Assembly: GCA_032207245.1 (NCBI GenBank) | Contig: CM063502.1 | Span: 138,256,498-138,320,497, forward strand | Direction of reading: 5' to 3' | DNA: 64,000 nucleotides | From: Pardosa pseudoannulata | Taxonomy: Eukaryota; Arthropoda; Arachnida; Araneae; Lycosidae | Part shown: piece after piece, positions 23,801 through 38,000 of the stretch | How positions within the stretch are numbered: the first letter of the stretch is position 1 | Layout of the letters: every line of letters begins with the position of its first letter | Translations under genes and position numbers: made by a program | Notes under the pieces: generated by a model | The model's database searches: none | What the model was told of the DNA's origin: nothing | Seen by the model: only the letters and a program-made list of their open reading frames with translations

Positions 23801-25731
23801 AATCTTGATATTTATGTGCATTATTAATAATTAAAATTTATATTTATTTGAATCTCAATTTATATATCTTTTGAATCTTAACTGCTTTTTAAAAAAATAT
23901 ATATCAGATATTTAAGCATTTTGCTATTGGGTAAGACTTAGGTAAAGTTATTGCTTAAGATTTAAGTATCACTTTTTTTCAACAAAGAATAACTTTTCTT
24001 GACTTTAATAAATAGGATTCAAGATTAATTGGAGGCCATTTAGTAACATATTAGTAAAGTTGATGAATATAATTTCAATCTTGCATATTTCTTATGATAT
24101 GAGTGAAATTTTTGTCTGTTTAATGACATTAACAAGAATAAAAGAGCAGAAAATGTTTATTTAGCAGAAAATCTCAAATTTCCTTAATTGTTTTCTTAGC
24201 AGTTATAAAACTAATTATTTTTGTACAATATTTGTATTTTAAGAGAAGAATATAATAGTCGTAATTAACAAAGTAAATATTTATCAAGTTAAAAAAGATT
24301 AAAATATATGGAAGAGGGTAAACATTGGCATTAGAGATGGATTGGTTACAAGTGAAATAAAGTATTTTATTCTTAAATATTGTTCTCATTAATAATAAAA
24401 GGAATTATTATATTATTTGTATTTATAAAACTCTTTTGTATTTCTTTTATATTTTCAGTCATGTCCCTCAGAAGTGGGTCAGCCATTTTAGTTCTGAAGA
24501 TGCAAATTCAAAAACTAAGGTTGAAGCCCTGAAGAAAAAAATAATAGATAGAAAATTTAAAGTATTTCAAGGGTTAGAATTATTTTATCCAGCATTCATT
24601 ATAAATTTGATTATGAATATTTACCACATAAATTATTTATTGTAATAATTCTTTATTGCAGGAACTACTAAATTTTAATTTATATATTTATCTTTATTAT
24701 GTTTTATGTCATTCAAATACATTTTTTTCTATATTTACAGGCACAGAAAAAAACTAATTATTTATTGTACTTTCTTAAAATATTACATTAGTTACCTGTA
24801 CTCTGAGATATTTTGTAATGATGTTTTACTTTTTTCAGTTTTGGGAAATCGTATGTGAAAAGTATAATTATTTTATTAATTAAATTTAACTGAAAGATCA
24901 TGCTTTTTTCAAATTTATTTTACTAATTTTACAGGAGGGCACAATGAATATTTTTGGTTAAAAAAAATTTAATTTAGATAAACTAGACTATTTTTATTTG
25001 CTGAATTTCATTTAATAAAAAGTTTAAAATTTGGCTGTTTTGCTAATAAAGCATTTTTCAAAAAGAGAATAAAACTTTTTTTTTATAAAATTTTTGGTAA
25101 TTTCTTTTTAAGTGATAAACTGAAGTTCAGGAATTTCATTTGAGGAGTAGAATTTTTGATTAATTTTAAACAAGAAACTGAGTATATGTTTTAAAGAAGA
25201 CTATATAAATTAAAAATACACATTGCAAGTATGCTGCTTCTTAGATGAATTTCAAATTTAAGATTTTTACTTGAACTATTCATTGAAATACTAAGAAGCT
25301 GTTACTAAAATGTATTGTAGTTCCAATAAAATGTCTTGAAAAAAAATATTTAAACAAATGAATTATATTGGTACTAATATACCTTAATTTCTACCATAAT
25401 CTATCTTGAAAGGGTGTCACAATGAATAGGACAAAAAATGGTATTCTTTACAAAAATGACATTTATTTGCAATTATGTAAGCCATGAGTGATTATATTTT
25501 TCTTATGAAATTTTATTTGACTAATCTAATTACTAAGTTTATTATTATTTAATGCTTATATTTTGGTTTCCAGATATCCTTGCCACTTTGCTGGGATTTA
25601 TGAAAATAAACCAATACTAGCTGGTCTAGATGTTTTAGGGAACAGAGTGCTTGAAGATTTATGGGAAGCTGTACAGAAAATTCATAAAAAAGTAAAAATA
25701 TAAAATGGTGCTATAAATTTTATAATTCTTA

Positions 25732-25775
<44 letters not shown>

Positions 25776-28700
25776 CCAGTAGGAAACTGAATAAGTTTTT
25801 AGTGTTTTTAGCTTTTAGGAAATAGTAAAAAGTTTTGAGTATTGTATCTAATTAACTACATAAAAATTGTTATAAGAATTATTAACTTCATATAATAGGT
25901 ATTTGCTTTTTAAAAACATTTTCAAAAAGAGATTTATTCTAAACCTAACCAAAGCTATCTGATTGTTGAGAAATTACATTTTTACTTTTTGAAAATGCGG
26001 ACTATGCAGAATTGAAATATATAGATGAGTTTTTGTGATTATATGATTTTGTTTCTATGTAGGAAAAGTTGGGTCATAGTAAAATATCTTGAAAAATTAG
26101 TTAAATTAATAAATTAGTTATAGTATAATTATCTTCCTGTATATAAAAAAAGAATTCAAGAGAGTATTTTTTTTAAATACAGACATGCTAAAGTACAATC
26201 AAATTTTTTACTCTTCGGTACCAGATTTTGTGGGTTTGAATTCCACTGATATGAGGATGTTCATAGCTGTTTGAAGTCAGCTTTAAACAGTAGGTCTTGG
26301 ATTCATTAATCCTCTTAAAACAAAACAGTAGCCTGTAGACATCCAAATCAAACCAAAAAATCATGTAGTTTGAGAATGCATGCGTCAAAGAATTTTCTTT
26401 CCTATCTCAGAGACTGGGCAGTTGACATTGGCTGTCAAAATACAGGTGATATGATAGAATAAACTAAGTCTAGAAGCTGTAGAAACTTTTTGAATTACTT
26501 AAGGTTCTGGGATATGGTTCCATCTAAAATTAATTAAATGAATCTAACATTGCAAGAAAAGAATCTTGACATTGTTCATTAAGCTCATATGATAAGATTT
26601 TTATTTTCTCAGCTACAAGAGTATACAAGGAAATTTCTTTCCTCCATTGGTAAACTTGTCAATGGTTACAGTTGGAAAGTTAGAGATTTCATCAAAGTTC
26701 TAACAAACATAGAAAAGAAAGAGAACTAGAATAGCAGGACAGCTGGTCAAACTTGAATATAATCTCCTGTTTTGAAATGCATTTGGGCATACAGCATATA
26801 TGCATTTAAAAACAGGACTGCCTCAGGTTGTAGACTTCATGATTCCTCAAATTAATAACAGATTTATAGCTCTAATTCAGTTGCTGATGATTTTGGATTT
26901 TTTAACTGGCTATGGACTTCTAAATACAGGGGTGTTTGTTGATCAAAAGGGCTGCATATCTGGTCCTAAAATGTTTTGCTCATTTAGAATCTCATGAATT
27001 TGTATCAAAAGTTAAAAGTTTCAAAATTTAACCAATTTAAATAGTGAGAGAGACTTTAAGGAAATAAGTTCCTTTGCAGTTTTAAAAGGACTTAATCACC
27101 TAGAACTAGAAAATATATATCAAATTTAGTACTGTATTTAGAACTTTTTGATGCCTGCCTGTACTAATAGTTTATAATACAATGCTTTTAAGTCATTTTT
27201 TGCAATATTTCTTAACATAGGAAACACTGTACTTTTACATGGAGTTATTTCATAGTACCGATTTTTTTAGGCCATTATACTCTAGAATCTCACTTTAAGC
27301 AATAGACATAATAGCTGAAATACATCTACAAAGTTTATAAATTATGTGTTTTATGATTTTTAGGATCCATATTATGATAGTATTGGAGAAGAAGAAATAT
27401 ATCAGCAGAATCTTATTGATACACAAAATTTCTATGTTGGAAAGGAAAACTTTCCCATTGAGAGTATTGTAAAAAGAATTAAATCTGACAGTGGAATATT
27501 TGTGATTTGTGGACAGGTTGGCAGTGGGAAGACAGCATTTGCTGTGAGTATTTATTACCTTTGACTAATTAAAACTTAATCATAAACTTTTTATTTTTCT
27601 GCATCTTAACTGCCTATCATTGGTTGTGTGTTGTATTTATTAAATGAATGTGATGTTTCTTTAAAAAGCAAGTTATTTTTTAAAATATTATTTTATCATT
27701 TGTATCTGTAGCATATGAATTTGCTATGATATATTTACATTTTTATGCTTTATTGGCTAATTAATCTAGGTAATTTAAAATTATTCTTACTATTTAGTAT
27801 CTTTGTACACAGCATACCATATATTTCTGAATATAAGCCTATCCATATAAATGCCAAGGGCACAATTTTCCTTAAAAAATTTACTAAGTTCAAAACATAT
27901 ATATAAGCCAAAGTGAAAAAACAATTTCTAAAATGTTCAACTATGTCGCAAAGAAACCAAAAATGTTGCCAAACAGGTAAAACAGAGGAAATATTTTCCA
28001 GTCAAATTGTTTGAAATTATAACACTAGACTAACTCTTTTCAAACCTTTTTTATCACAGTATCCAATTTTTTAAGTTAAGGTAGAGGATCAGTTACACCT
28101 TGAGTTACATTTCTGAAGTTACATTTCTGTTACATTTCTGAATTAAATTGAAATTGAATAATTAAAACTGCAAACAGTAGAGAGCCTCAAATATGGATGT
28201 CTAAAATGTAGAGTGGCCTAAAATGCATACAATTTCCTAAGTATAAGTTTTTAAAAATCAATTATAAATTTTATATTTTATGATTTAAAATTTGATTTAT
28301 TTCTTATTTATTTTATCAACACATAATATTTATTAATTATATAAATTCTGTATGTTATAATTAGAAATTTTTAAAAAAGAATATTTGAAATTTTTTTGTG
28401 GGCTAGTTACTTAATTTTTTTTTTATTTGCTTATATTTTCAATTTCTCTAACCTCTTTGTTACTTTATATTTTGTAAAGAATAAAATGAAAAAGTAAAAT
28501 AAATTTTTTTTAATAGGTCCAGTTACTTCAGCATTTGAAGAGTTTTGCTGTTGTAAAATTTTTCATTGGTCTTTCTCCAAGATCTCGAGATTTATCATAT
28601 ATGCTACAGTATATTTGTAATTCTATTGCCCATGTTTTGGGCATTTCATTACCACTTCCAAATCTACCTCAGTAAGTAACTAAAATCTATAGATTTTTGG

Positions 28701-28961
28701 ATTAATACAAGTTGTTTAAAATTAAATATTTCAATCATGAAAATTTACATTTTTATATTAGTTACTGAAGGATCTAATTGATTTTCAGTGATATAGTCAA
28801 TCAATTTCCTGATATTCTTATGGAAGCGGTTAACTGCAGTGGTGGCAGAGACATTATTTTGATAATAGATGGATTAGATCATTTAGAAAAAGATGATCAG
28901 AACCTTGATTGGTTACCCCTCTCTTTGCCTGATGTAAGTTTCAAATAATATTTATCTTTAC

Positions 28962-29042
<81 letters not shown>

Positions 29043-32000
29043 CCTAAAAACAACACAAACTTTAATATCTATACCAAAAGTAATTTCTTAGTTAAATTGG
29101 GAGTAAAAATTGTTCCCAAAGTGGAAAAGATAGCGTGCTTATGATTTCAGATTTAGTGTTTCCGTATCCTTAGTCAGATGAGCTTTGTACCTATGCAATG
29201 AAAATGTGTGATATTAGGATCTATTGTATTTATAGGATCTCATACCATGAGAAATCCCTCTTCTGCTACTTGTGTATACATTAACTTTAGCTATACATGC
29301 ATGCAGATTATATAGCTAAATTTATGGATGATAATTCAATTAATAAAGGAGTTAGGTTTAATTGCTATCAATGTCTTCAATAGTGTTTCTTCATGGATCC
29401 AAACTTATGTGCATTACATATATTTATAGTAATTTTATGTAAATAAGATAGAATTTTTTGATTTTGTACATTTAGTTATTACCAGGGCTTTGAACCATAA
29501 TTTTTTCATTCTGGTTCAATTAAAAAACAATCGGTTCACTTCTGGTTTTCTGTTTTTGGTTCAGTTTCAAATGAATATTTTAGAATTTCTTTAAAAATTT
29601 AAAAGATTTTATTCTTTTTAAATTGGTATAGTATGTAAATTCATATAATTAGCCAGCATGTACAAAACAAGTGGTGAGGAGAGAATGGTGAACATTGGCA
29701 TTGTTATCCATTATCAAAATTGCATTTGACAACTGAACATTCATCTGAATTCATTCTGCCTTCAATAAGTAATTTCATTTGAAACTGATACAGAAAAGTA
29801 CTATTGAACATAAAAACAGGAAATTGAGAAGCAATGTATATGTACTTTGTTTTGGTTTAGAGTGCTACAGTCTACTTTTTTGAAACATGAGAGCTAATGA
29901 GACTGAGACCTACTGCTTAAGAAAGATTCCAAATGGCTATAAACACCTGTAACACAGTAGTATTTGAATACATGAACTCCAGTACTGAAGATCAGTGCCC
30001 TAACAATTTGGTCATTATTTAGCACAATGTTCATGTAATAATAATTATGTGCTTTATGTTAAATTAGAAAATATTGATTAGTTGATTAGAGTAACAAAAT
30101 GACTGAAAATATATTGAACTGGTATTAACTGTTTTTTTTTTTTCTGATTCAGTTCCGGTTTTTGTTCTGACCAAAATATCATTTTTTCTTCGGTTTTCGG
30201 TTCAGTTCCGGTTTGAAGCCCTGGTTTGTACTCAAGGGTTTAGATTTTAATACTGGATTCTTAAACATCATTATTTTTCTAATTTGTATTTATTTAAAAG
30301 TTTAAAAGCTTATTTTATTTAGTTAAAATGGTTATTTTTTCTTTTACATAACATTATATCTTGTTAACTTATTCCGCTAAAATTTAATCAGGTTAATTTT
30401 TTATGTTATTTTTTCAATTTTTTGTCATTATTAGTCACATAAATTGAATAATTTATTAGTTTATTGTGAATTTTATATGAAAACTTTTCTAAAGTATTAA
30501 AATAAAATATTTTGTAATTTATAAAGTATTTAAAATTAATTAAAAAATGTAAAGATAATAAAAACAAATTAAGAATAAAGTTTTTAGAGTGACCAGGAAT
30601 TCAACTATACATTATTCAAGGAAAGTAATAATAATAATAATTTAATGTTTTTTCTTTAAGTTTCTCAGTCACTTTTGTCTGTTACTTGCTATTAAATAGA
30701 TGATTGTAATGAAATGCTTGTAGTACAATCTGTCTTAAAAATTATATCAGACATGGTTAATGTAATTAGAGGTTATTTTAATATGCCAATAACCTTATAA
30801 AATTAAAGATTATGATGGAGTACCAGAACTCTGAATTTCAAAATGGACTGTATGGAAAAATGAACATGAAAAATTAACTCTTGTAGTAAACATTAATTTG
30901 GACAGTGCCACACACCAACATGAATGTTATATCATCCCATCATAACTGACTCAATTTCTCCTTTACTTCTTGAGCATTTTCACCCTCTCAATGGCAACAT
31001 TAGCCTTGTCTAACATAACAGGGTAGTTATGCTGTAACACAAAGGGTAAAAGGACAGAAGTCATATAAGGGAGAATTTTCCAGAGAGTAACATTATTAAT
31101 GTATAAATAGTTATCATAAATGGAATTTTGATAAATTTTAAATATTTTCAAAGAAAAATATATGAAATATATTTCAAAATTATTATTTTGCAATAATATA
31201 AAATGATTTTAGTTTATTATTTTTTAAATGATGTATATAAAAAGCGTATAATATTACAAAATTTAGCACTTGTTGATACCTTAAGGATATCTTTATCTGG
31301 CAGACATGAGAGCTTCTGATATCCAGTAAAATCAGTATTTCCCTATTCATTTCATATATACTTTTACTTTTTTAAAAAAAAATCTTTGTTCTTACTATTT
31401 TATTATTCTTTATAGGCTGTAAAAATTATCTTTACTGTTTCTGAGACATCAGATGCTTTTAAGATTCTGATTACAAGACAACATAGTGAAAGTAATATTA
31501 TTTTTGAAGAATTACCTTCTTTACAACAGTCAGATCAAGAAAAATTTGTAAGAAATTATCTGAAGTATTATTCAAAGAGTTTTGATGAAAGTGATTTTAA
31601 TAACCACATGTTAAAGGTTGTCACCAAAAAAGATAGCTCCAATCCCTATTATCTTCTTGTAGTTTGTGAGTTCTTAAGAATATATGGAACTTTTGAGAAT
31701 GTAAGTATATTTGAAAGATTGGTTTGTTCTGTAAATGATTTTTATATACCCTTAGACTTGTTTCAATTTATTTTTTTGTGTTATTTTAAATGATAGAGTA
31801 GTTATTTTTTCCAATTTTAGTTAGAATCAATGTTACAAAAGTTGCCCTCAACTGTGATATTGCTTTTCCAAGAAATTATTCTTCAAATGGAAAGTGAATT
31901 TGGTTCTAATCTTGTTCAAAATATTCTCACCCTTTTGTGTATTACTAAAGAAGGTAAGTTTGCATAAACATTCATATTTATATGCTTATTGGGGATTTTA

Positions 32001-35000
32001 AATTATAAATACAATAGATTCCACTATAATAAATTATTATTTTAGGAATACTTTTCATTAGAGTATTATTTTAATACAGCTCTATAAAAGCAAGAACATC
32101 AATTGTTAATCAAGGAAAACTTACAGGCTTAACCCTTAATTTGGCTAAGTCCGCTACACCGGGCATGTATATTTATAACTACTATATAACAGAATTGTCA
32201 GTGTTCACCACAGTGGACATTAATTATCTTAAAAATGGAAAATGATATATTTTTTTTTGTTTATTTTACAGAGATCCTAATGTCTATACAGACATATAAA
32301 AATAACAAAAATGATAAAAAATATTTGAAAAAACATCTTGTCAAATTAAGGGTTAAGTTGTTTATTTTAATTGTAAATGTGGTACTAATAGTAAGGGTTT
32401 TATTTTGAAAGTTTGAAATATTCCCATGTTACATTTAAATAGTATATAAAATTAAGGATTGTTAAATCTATCATTATGAGTACCTTTAGGATTTTAATTC
32501 ATTTGGTGACTTGTAGCATTGTAATAAATAAATTAAAATTGAGTGTCTATACTAATATTTTATTTTATTAAAAAGTTTATGAAATTTAATAAAGCAAATC
32601 TTTTATCTTTTAGAATTGTTTGCTCAGTTTTATATAATTAATGTATTTTCAAAAGAAGCTCAGAAGTATATAAATAAGTATTATGTATAAATTATGAAAA
32701 AAGGGATTTTTAATAAGAATTATATTGCTAACGTTATTTTCTTAAATGTCTGTGGTATCCATGTTTGCAATGGTTTATTTGAAAAATAAATGTCTGTAAA
32801 TAATTATAGTAAATTTATGTGTTTCTTTCATTTATTACTTCACTGATAATATTAAAGGTTCTACAAACTTATCATATAGTCCTTTCAACTGCCATTTATG
32901 TTTCTGACTTATAAAAAAAAAATAAAATTACTATTTTTTAGAAATTAAATTGGTCAGTTTTTATGTTAATAATTTGGAATAGACTTTCTTTCTGTCTATA
33001 TCTATTTCTCAAATTTTATCTGTCTCTCAGTCTCAATCTCTCTATATATCTTTATATACATATGTATGCTTATACACATATACATTTTCTTTTTCTCTCT
33101 TCTCCCTCACTCTCTCCCCCTCTCTATATATCTATATATACAGGGCTGGAATTAGTAGGTCTACAATGTGTACATGCACACAGGTAGCCAATTGAATATC
33201 TACTGGGTTATACACAATCAAGTACCAATCTGGGCCTATGGCTGTGAGGCTAACTACTAGGCATACACCTTGATAGGGGGCAACCAAATGCTATCTTGCA
33301 TGCAGGAATAGGGGGTGGCTGAATACTACCTTGCACAGAGGTGGCTAATAGCCCAGAACTGCCCTGTTTATAAACATACACATACTCTTATTATCTGAAT
33401 AGGGACTAAATTATATTTTGAGATCACAGTAGCTTCACTTTCCTATGAAAAAATATCTGATAGTTTTGATTTTTCCAGTAAAACTGCAATTTTCATGTAT
33501 AATTCTCATCTCATTGTGGGAAGAACATTAAAATGAATCATTCAACTTTATGAGCTTGATAAGGAAAGACGTGTTTTTAACCCATTGCCCTGACTCTCTG
33601 ATGATTGCATAATTTTATAATTTTAAGTACTTCTGCCTTCAAGTGCATTTCACTGACTTGATTCTACTTCTCTGTGACAAGTTGACTCTTGTCAAGTCTA
33701 GCCCAAGCAAATCAAATAAGTCCTGTTTTTATGATCAAATATACGTTATGCAACTTCAAGATGATTATATTTATAATATATCTAAATTTGTCCATACTGG
33801 CTATTGATGAATTTCCTACCTCTCTGCTATCAGATAATGGGTTTTCTAAATGCAAGGAATAGTGAATTATTTATTGTGAGAATTAAAATATGTAAATGGA
33901 GATACAAAACTGGCAATAATAAGAGCAAAATGTTGCAGTTAAAACAGGAAGAGAACCTTGAAATTTTTTAATCATATGGTTGAGGTTCAAAGGATTAATT
34001 GTAAATGATTTTTTGATATTGACTGAAGGACAGAATCTTGATTCCTTTTTATGCCTTAAATTAAGTTTTTTGAGAATTTTAAATATTGCAATAATTTAAT
34101 ATTGATCTAAGTAGCTTATTTTTATAAATGTGAATCTAAAATTAATATAAAAAGTGGCATGTTTATTTTTTAATCTAATTACAATTTTTGTTTCTTAAAC
34201 ACTAATTCAATTATAGTGATATTTAATTTAGAATCCTTTTCTTCCTTTGTACCTTATATCTATGGATTTATTAACTGTATGGGAAAAGAATAAAACTGTA
34301 TTACAGCATATATATTTAGAGGCTTATGAGCTATATATATCAAATGATGAATAAAAAAAAAACAGCTTTATTAGTTCACCCTTTGATGTTTAAGGTTATA
34401 ACTTCTTGTAACATATTTTAATTAATGTAACTACACATTGTGAATTAAAGATTATTTAGCTAGATCTCTCCTCACTGCCATATCACTGTGCTAGCATTTA
34501 TATACCATAGTATCTTAATTAAGCCATATTTTTTCTTCCATAATGAGACATTTTATATTTCTACACTATTGCTTAATATTTTCACTTGCTTTTAAAAGTG
34601 ATCATATTGTTCATAATTGTTGTATGTTTATAAATTAAAAAAGACAATAAGATATAGTTATCAATATATTTAATTTTTTAAAGAAATTTTTTATAATGTA
34701 GATGCATATTTTATTATTTGATATATTGTTTTTTGAGGAAAGGAATACAACTCATAATATATTATATAGTTTGGAATCAGTTTGTAACCTAAATGAATCA
34801 TTACATCTTAACTTTAGATATTTTCTTTTATAATCATTGTACAGTTTATGAAATATTTTATATTTTTTATGGTTAGAGAATAGTCTTCTTTTTATGCTGT
34901 AACATTTTCTTCTTATAAACTATTTCTTTAATTCTATTTTTTTTATATGTCATGAATTTTAATGATTAAATGTTATGTTCTCATTTTGGGATAAGTATTT

Positions 35001-38000
35001 AAAAAATCACTAAATCATTTTACTTATGTCTATATCTAAGTACTTTAAGCATTTGGCTACAACTGATTATGATTTATTAATATTACTTGACCAAAATGTT
35101 ATATACAGTATCATATACTATACTAAAACAAAAACTATCAGAAAATTTTTGTGATAAAAGAAACAGATACAATTGGTAAAAGATGCAATTTTAATTGCTA
35201 TGTTATCATTATGAAGTGTAAAAGTATATTATAAGGGGTAATAATGATATATGTTTGGTAATTTATTTTTCTGTTTCTTTAATAGGTCTAGATGAAAGTG
35301 ATCTTCATTATATTTTAAGCTTTGTTATGCATAAAAATGAGATGAAGACTTTATTACCATTCAGTGATCTGAAAGAAAAAATTAAGTCACTTGATCCGAA
35401 TAATCTAATATGTCAAGTCAAATTCTGTTCTATGATGTATGTAGTTAATACTTTTACTTGCAATACAGTAAATGGGTAAGTTTCTTTTTAATATTACTAT
35501 TGTTTATAATCGCAAATGTTATGCAGCATTTTTCACTGTCTTTGGCTTATATAAATAAGCTATTGTCTGTTCTGTATAGCTACATGGTATGAAGGTATTC
35601 AAAAATTTAAATATATATAAATATATAATATTTTGTCTGTATAAAATTTTTTGTAACATGCAATCTTTATAATATGAAGCAGTCTGACTATTTTGTATCT
35701 AATCCAGAATTAGAATTTTTCATCTGCTCTTATTTGTTTCATGCGTTTTCTTTATTTTTTAAAGAAATATTTGAAGCTTAATATTTTATTTAAAAATTAG
35801 TTTTACTTATCAGCATTTTATTAGGAATCTGAACTCATAGTTTTACTGTTTCTGTTAGTAGAGTCTATGGTTACACCTATTATTCAAATTCTTATTAACT
35901 AATTTGTTTATACAGCACATATTATTCATCTATGTGATATATCTAGTTATTGATTATTCTTTTGTAATAAAAGAAGCAATATCCTTAATGATTTTAATTG
36001 TTGTTCAGGTTTTCTTTAGCTGTTATTCATATAAGAAAATACTGAGTTCTGTATAAAGGAATGTATTATACTTTTAATCATATGAAGTTAAATTTTCTTT
36101 GTAGTGTTTTTCTGTTATAATTAGATCTTATTTATTTGGACAATAAATATGTAGATTTAGTATTTCTTTTTTTGTGCCCTTGCAAATTAATTTTTGTTGT
36201 ATTACTGAACCTATATCTCTGTATATAGTTTAAGATATGTTTTGTCCAGTTTCTTTACTGTATCTAACTCATCTCAATTAACTATGAATTTTAGTGTTTC
36301 TGATAATGAATAAAATTTTTTGCCAGATAAGATTATTTAATTCAGTGTACTTATTATGTATTTTATTTATGCTACTCTTAAAATGTTAACTATAAAATGT
36401 TTTCTTTCATCAAATAAAAAGTTATTTAGGAGTATATTTAATAGATTATTCTTATATGCATTGATGTTTGGTTAATGTTAAAATAGGTATCTTGTATCTA
36501 TTTTTGTTACCATACTTTTTTTTTTATTATTTCAGGCAAATGTCTCTTTGCTTAATGGGAACTGAGTTTGAAAAAGCTGTACAGAAATTTTATTTGAACA
36601 AAAATTACATTACTCAGTGTATTTACTTGCATTCTGTTTTAGCTGGTAAACATGGTTTTGTAATATATTTATTTGATAATGAGGCAAAATACCATAAATG
36701 CTATTTCTATCCTTTTGACATTTTGGATGCATCTCTATATTCCGATCTTTCCTCTCTTTCAAATTAACTGTTTTATTATAATAATTTGAGATTTGTGATT
36801 ATCTCACATTATTATTATAAAAAAGTTATCTATCATGAAGTTTGAAAACATTTTTAATAACAAGTAATGCTTTTAAGTAGTTTTTATGATTATGAATAAT
36901 TTTGTTTTTAATTCATCTGAAATTTGTTTTGAATACTGTTCCAGAATATTTTCTCAATTTTGAACATCCCTAAATTTTTACAAATAAATTATGAAATAGC
37001 AATACTTATGAAGCATAAAACCATTTTATAGATAATTCCTGTGTTACCTAAATCAGAATTAGCATAAAAATAATAATGATCAAAAAGGGTTATATAATTT
37101 TAATATTTTTAGTTACTGTGAAAAGCTATAAGTTCAGGCAACACAAGATTTATATATGTATGACATTTAAAATTGGAACATTTAGTATAATTTTATGTAA
37201 TAATTAAACAAAAAGATAAAAATATCTAGAATTAAGTGAATTAATTTAATATATTGTTATAAGGGTTTTATTCCATCAAATAATTGGTATTGAGATGTCA
37301 ATTATTGCTGGCCATAACAATTTAGAATAAGAACTCAACAGTGCAATTTATTATTTTTTTTGTTATATACCCATGCACTTTATCTCATAGAATGTATCTT
37401 ATTTGCAGGTTATTTTTATTCCATGTGTGATGTTAATAATGATGGAAGTTACAGTGGACAATCAGGATATGCTATCAGAAGTTTACTTTATCACATGTTT
37501 TATGGAAATTTGTTTAAAGAGCTTTGTGATTTATTGTGCAGTCATAGATTTATAGTAGCAGTGTTTAGAACAAATGCTGAATTTCAACTTTTAGAATACT
37601 ACTCTGCAATTTTGTTTGACATTTTGCCTTCTAACCAAAAAGTCAGCCGTGAAATTGATTCATTTGAGCTGTTTGCATTTTACGATTTTGTATCCCGCAA
37701 CTTTCATATATTTCATCAGTAAGTATTCTAGATAAAATAATCTTGCTACAAGTGTATATTTTATAGTAAAATAGTTCTTTATCTGAGATTGTATTACAAT
37801 GATTTATAATTTATACTAAAATTAAAATAATTTAAATACAGATTTAATAATTATATTTATATTATTTAATTTAAATCATTTATCCTTTGGTTCTGTTGAG
37901 TAGTAATAATCAAACTGTTGCTCTAATTTTCTTAAAATAGATATTTTTTTCTGTTATATAAATATTTCTGTCTGAATTATTAGTTTCTGAAAATATTACG

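Noticed and set aside
27827..27910. ATATAAGCC words repeated in an intron, possible MITE
   Set aside because: Only two short matches and no defined termini or target duplication.
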